A stretch of 64,000 nucleotides of DNA from Pythium myriotylum (Eukaryota > Oomycota > Peronosporomycetes > Pythiales > Pythiaceae). The notes under the pieces were generated by a model. The model was not told where the DNA came from. It searched no databases and saw only the letters and a program-made list of their open reading frames with translations. The DNA lies in contig JALJCQ010000028.1 in the NCBI GenBank assembly GCA_023091665.1, positions 124,001 through 188,000 of the forward strand. The letters run 5' to 3'. Shown in pieces: positions 63,594 to 64,000 of this stretch (its first letter is position 1; the number at the start of each line of letters is the position of its first letter). Both the position numbers and the translations under genes were made by a program.

Positions 63594-63698
63594 CTACGAG
63601 CAGGAGAGACTGGCGGTGGATGCGGAGACCACCGCGTCCTGCAGCGTTGTTAGATGGAGGCTCGGAGGGACCGAGAGCGTCGGGGAGTGGGGGGCCAT
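63594..63698 (-). other. Upstream ORF of K7
   Basis: A 34-residue ORF starting MAPHSPTLSVPPS and ending SLSCS, 51 bases before the K7 ATG. Confidence 0.4.
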
Positions 63699-63729
63699 GC
63701 TGTTCTTCGGTGGGAGGTCTCGTTTACTG

Positions 63730-64000
63730 CTGGGAAAGGAGGGAGATGAGGTCGCGTAGATGAGAAGAGGGAGAAGGAGTGGAGTGGGTGGAGGAAGCGA
63801 GAGATACTGAGGTAAGATGAGAGGGGGATGGGTTGTGAATCAGTGGGCTGGGTGACTCGCTGGACTCACCGACTGAAAAGAGAGTTCTGTGGATCTTGCT
63901 TCCGTGCTGCTGTGGATGGGAGTGAGAGGAGCTATTATATTCTCCGATCCCCCCAGCGGGTGAGCCTTTGACTCGCCAGAACACTCCTCGTTGCGCTCGC
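63730..64000 (-). promoter_or_regulatory. K7 leader and promoter region
   Basis: Minus strand: the segment ending GCTCACCCGCTGGGG and GGAGAATATAATAGCTCC matches 29672-29740 upstream of K4. Then come CACAGCAGCACGGAAGCAAG, the donor GTGAGT (63869) and the acceptor TTTCCCAG ending at 63730, a 140-bp candidate leader intron. The TATAATA may be a core promoter element. Any PAP partner of K7 would lie beyond the right edge. Confidence 0.5.

Overview
The window looks like nuclear DNA of an oomycete, most likely a Phytophthora-type genome. This is inferred from large intron-poor genes, GTGAGT/GTGCGT...CAG introns of 65-142 bp, CT-rich upstream regions, a Ngaro/DIRS-type retroelement and a TA-flanked pogo-like transposon. 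No rRNA, tRNA, CRISPR array or bacterial-type operon was seen.

Layout. Bases 1-4232 are the 3' part of a tyrosine-recombinase (DIRS/Ngaro) retroelement. Its recombinase gene is split by an 825-bp pogo/Tigger-like element. The rest is a rapidly duplicating gene cluster with two interleaved families. One is a secreted purple acid phosphatase (PAP). The other is a large protein with a helical N-terminal domain, a TKL-type kinase with HGD in place of HRD, and armadillo (ARM) repeats. They recur as a PAP-then-kinase module: P1-K1 (minus strand, K1 broken), P2 remnant-K2 (divergent, intact), P3 remnant-K3, P4-K4, P5-K5, and K6 (its PAP and its own kinase domain both lost). K7 lies on the minus strand at the right edge. 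A third type, N-terminal-only PAP remnants (Q1-Q4, minus strand), sits head-to-head with P4 and P5, upstream of the K6 junction, and downstream of K6.

The ARM arrays are the striking part. Four copies consist of in-frame 126-bp (42-residue) units with very high internal identity: 25 units in K3, 24 in K4, 48 in K5 and 25 in K6. Residues that differ between units concentrate at three positions of the third ARM helix. By alignment these are the groove positions that bind peptide in importin-alpha-like ARM proteins. This resembles the high-internal-conservation repeats of fungal NLR-type recognition proteins. With the helical-domain/kinase architecture (MLKL-like by layout), it suggests a repeat-shuffling recognition or signalling receptor family. 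That function is inference.

At the right end K7 has lost most of its ARM array and reads in frame, across a 65-bp intron, into a PH-domain/INPP4-type phosphoinositide phosphatase gene. The predicted chimera is about 1871 residues. Gene-conversion patches, exact repeat-number doubling, promoter duplication and chimeric joins all point to continuing recombination in the cluster.
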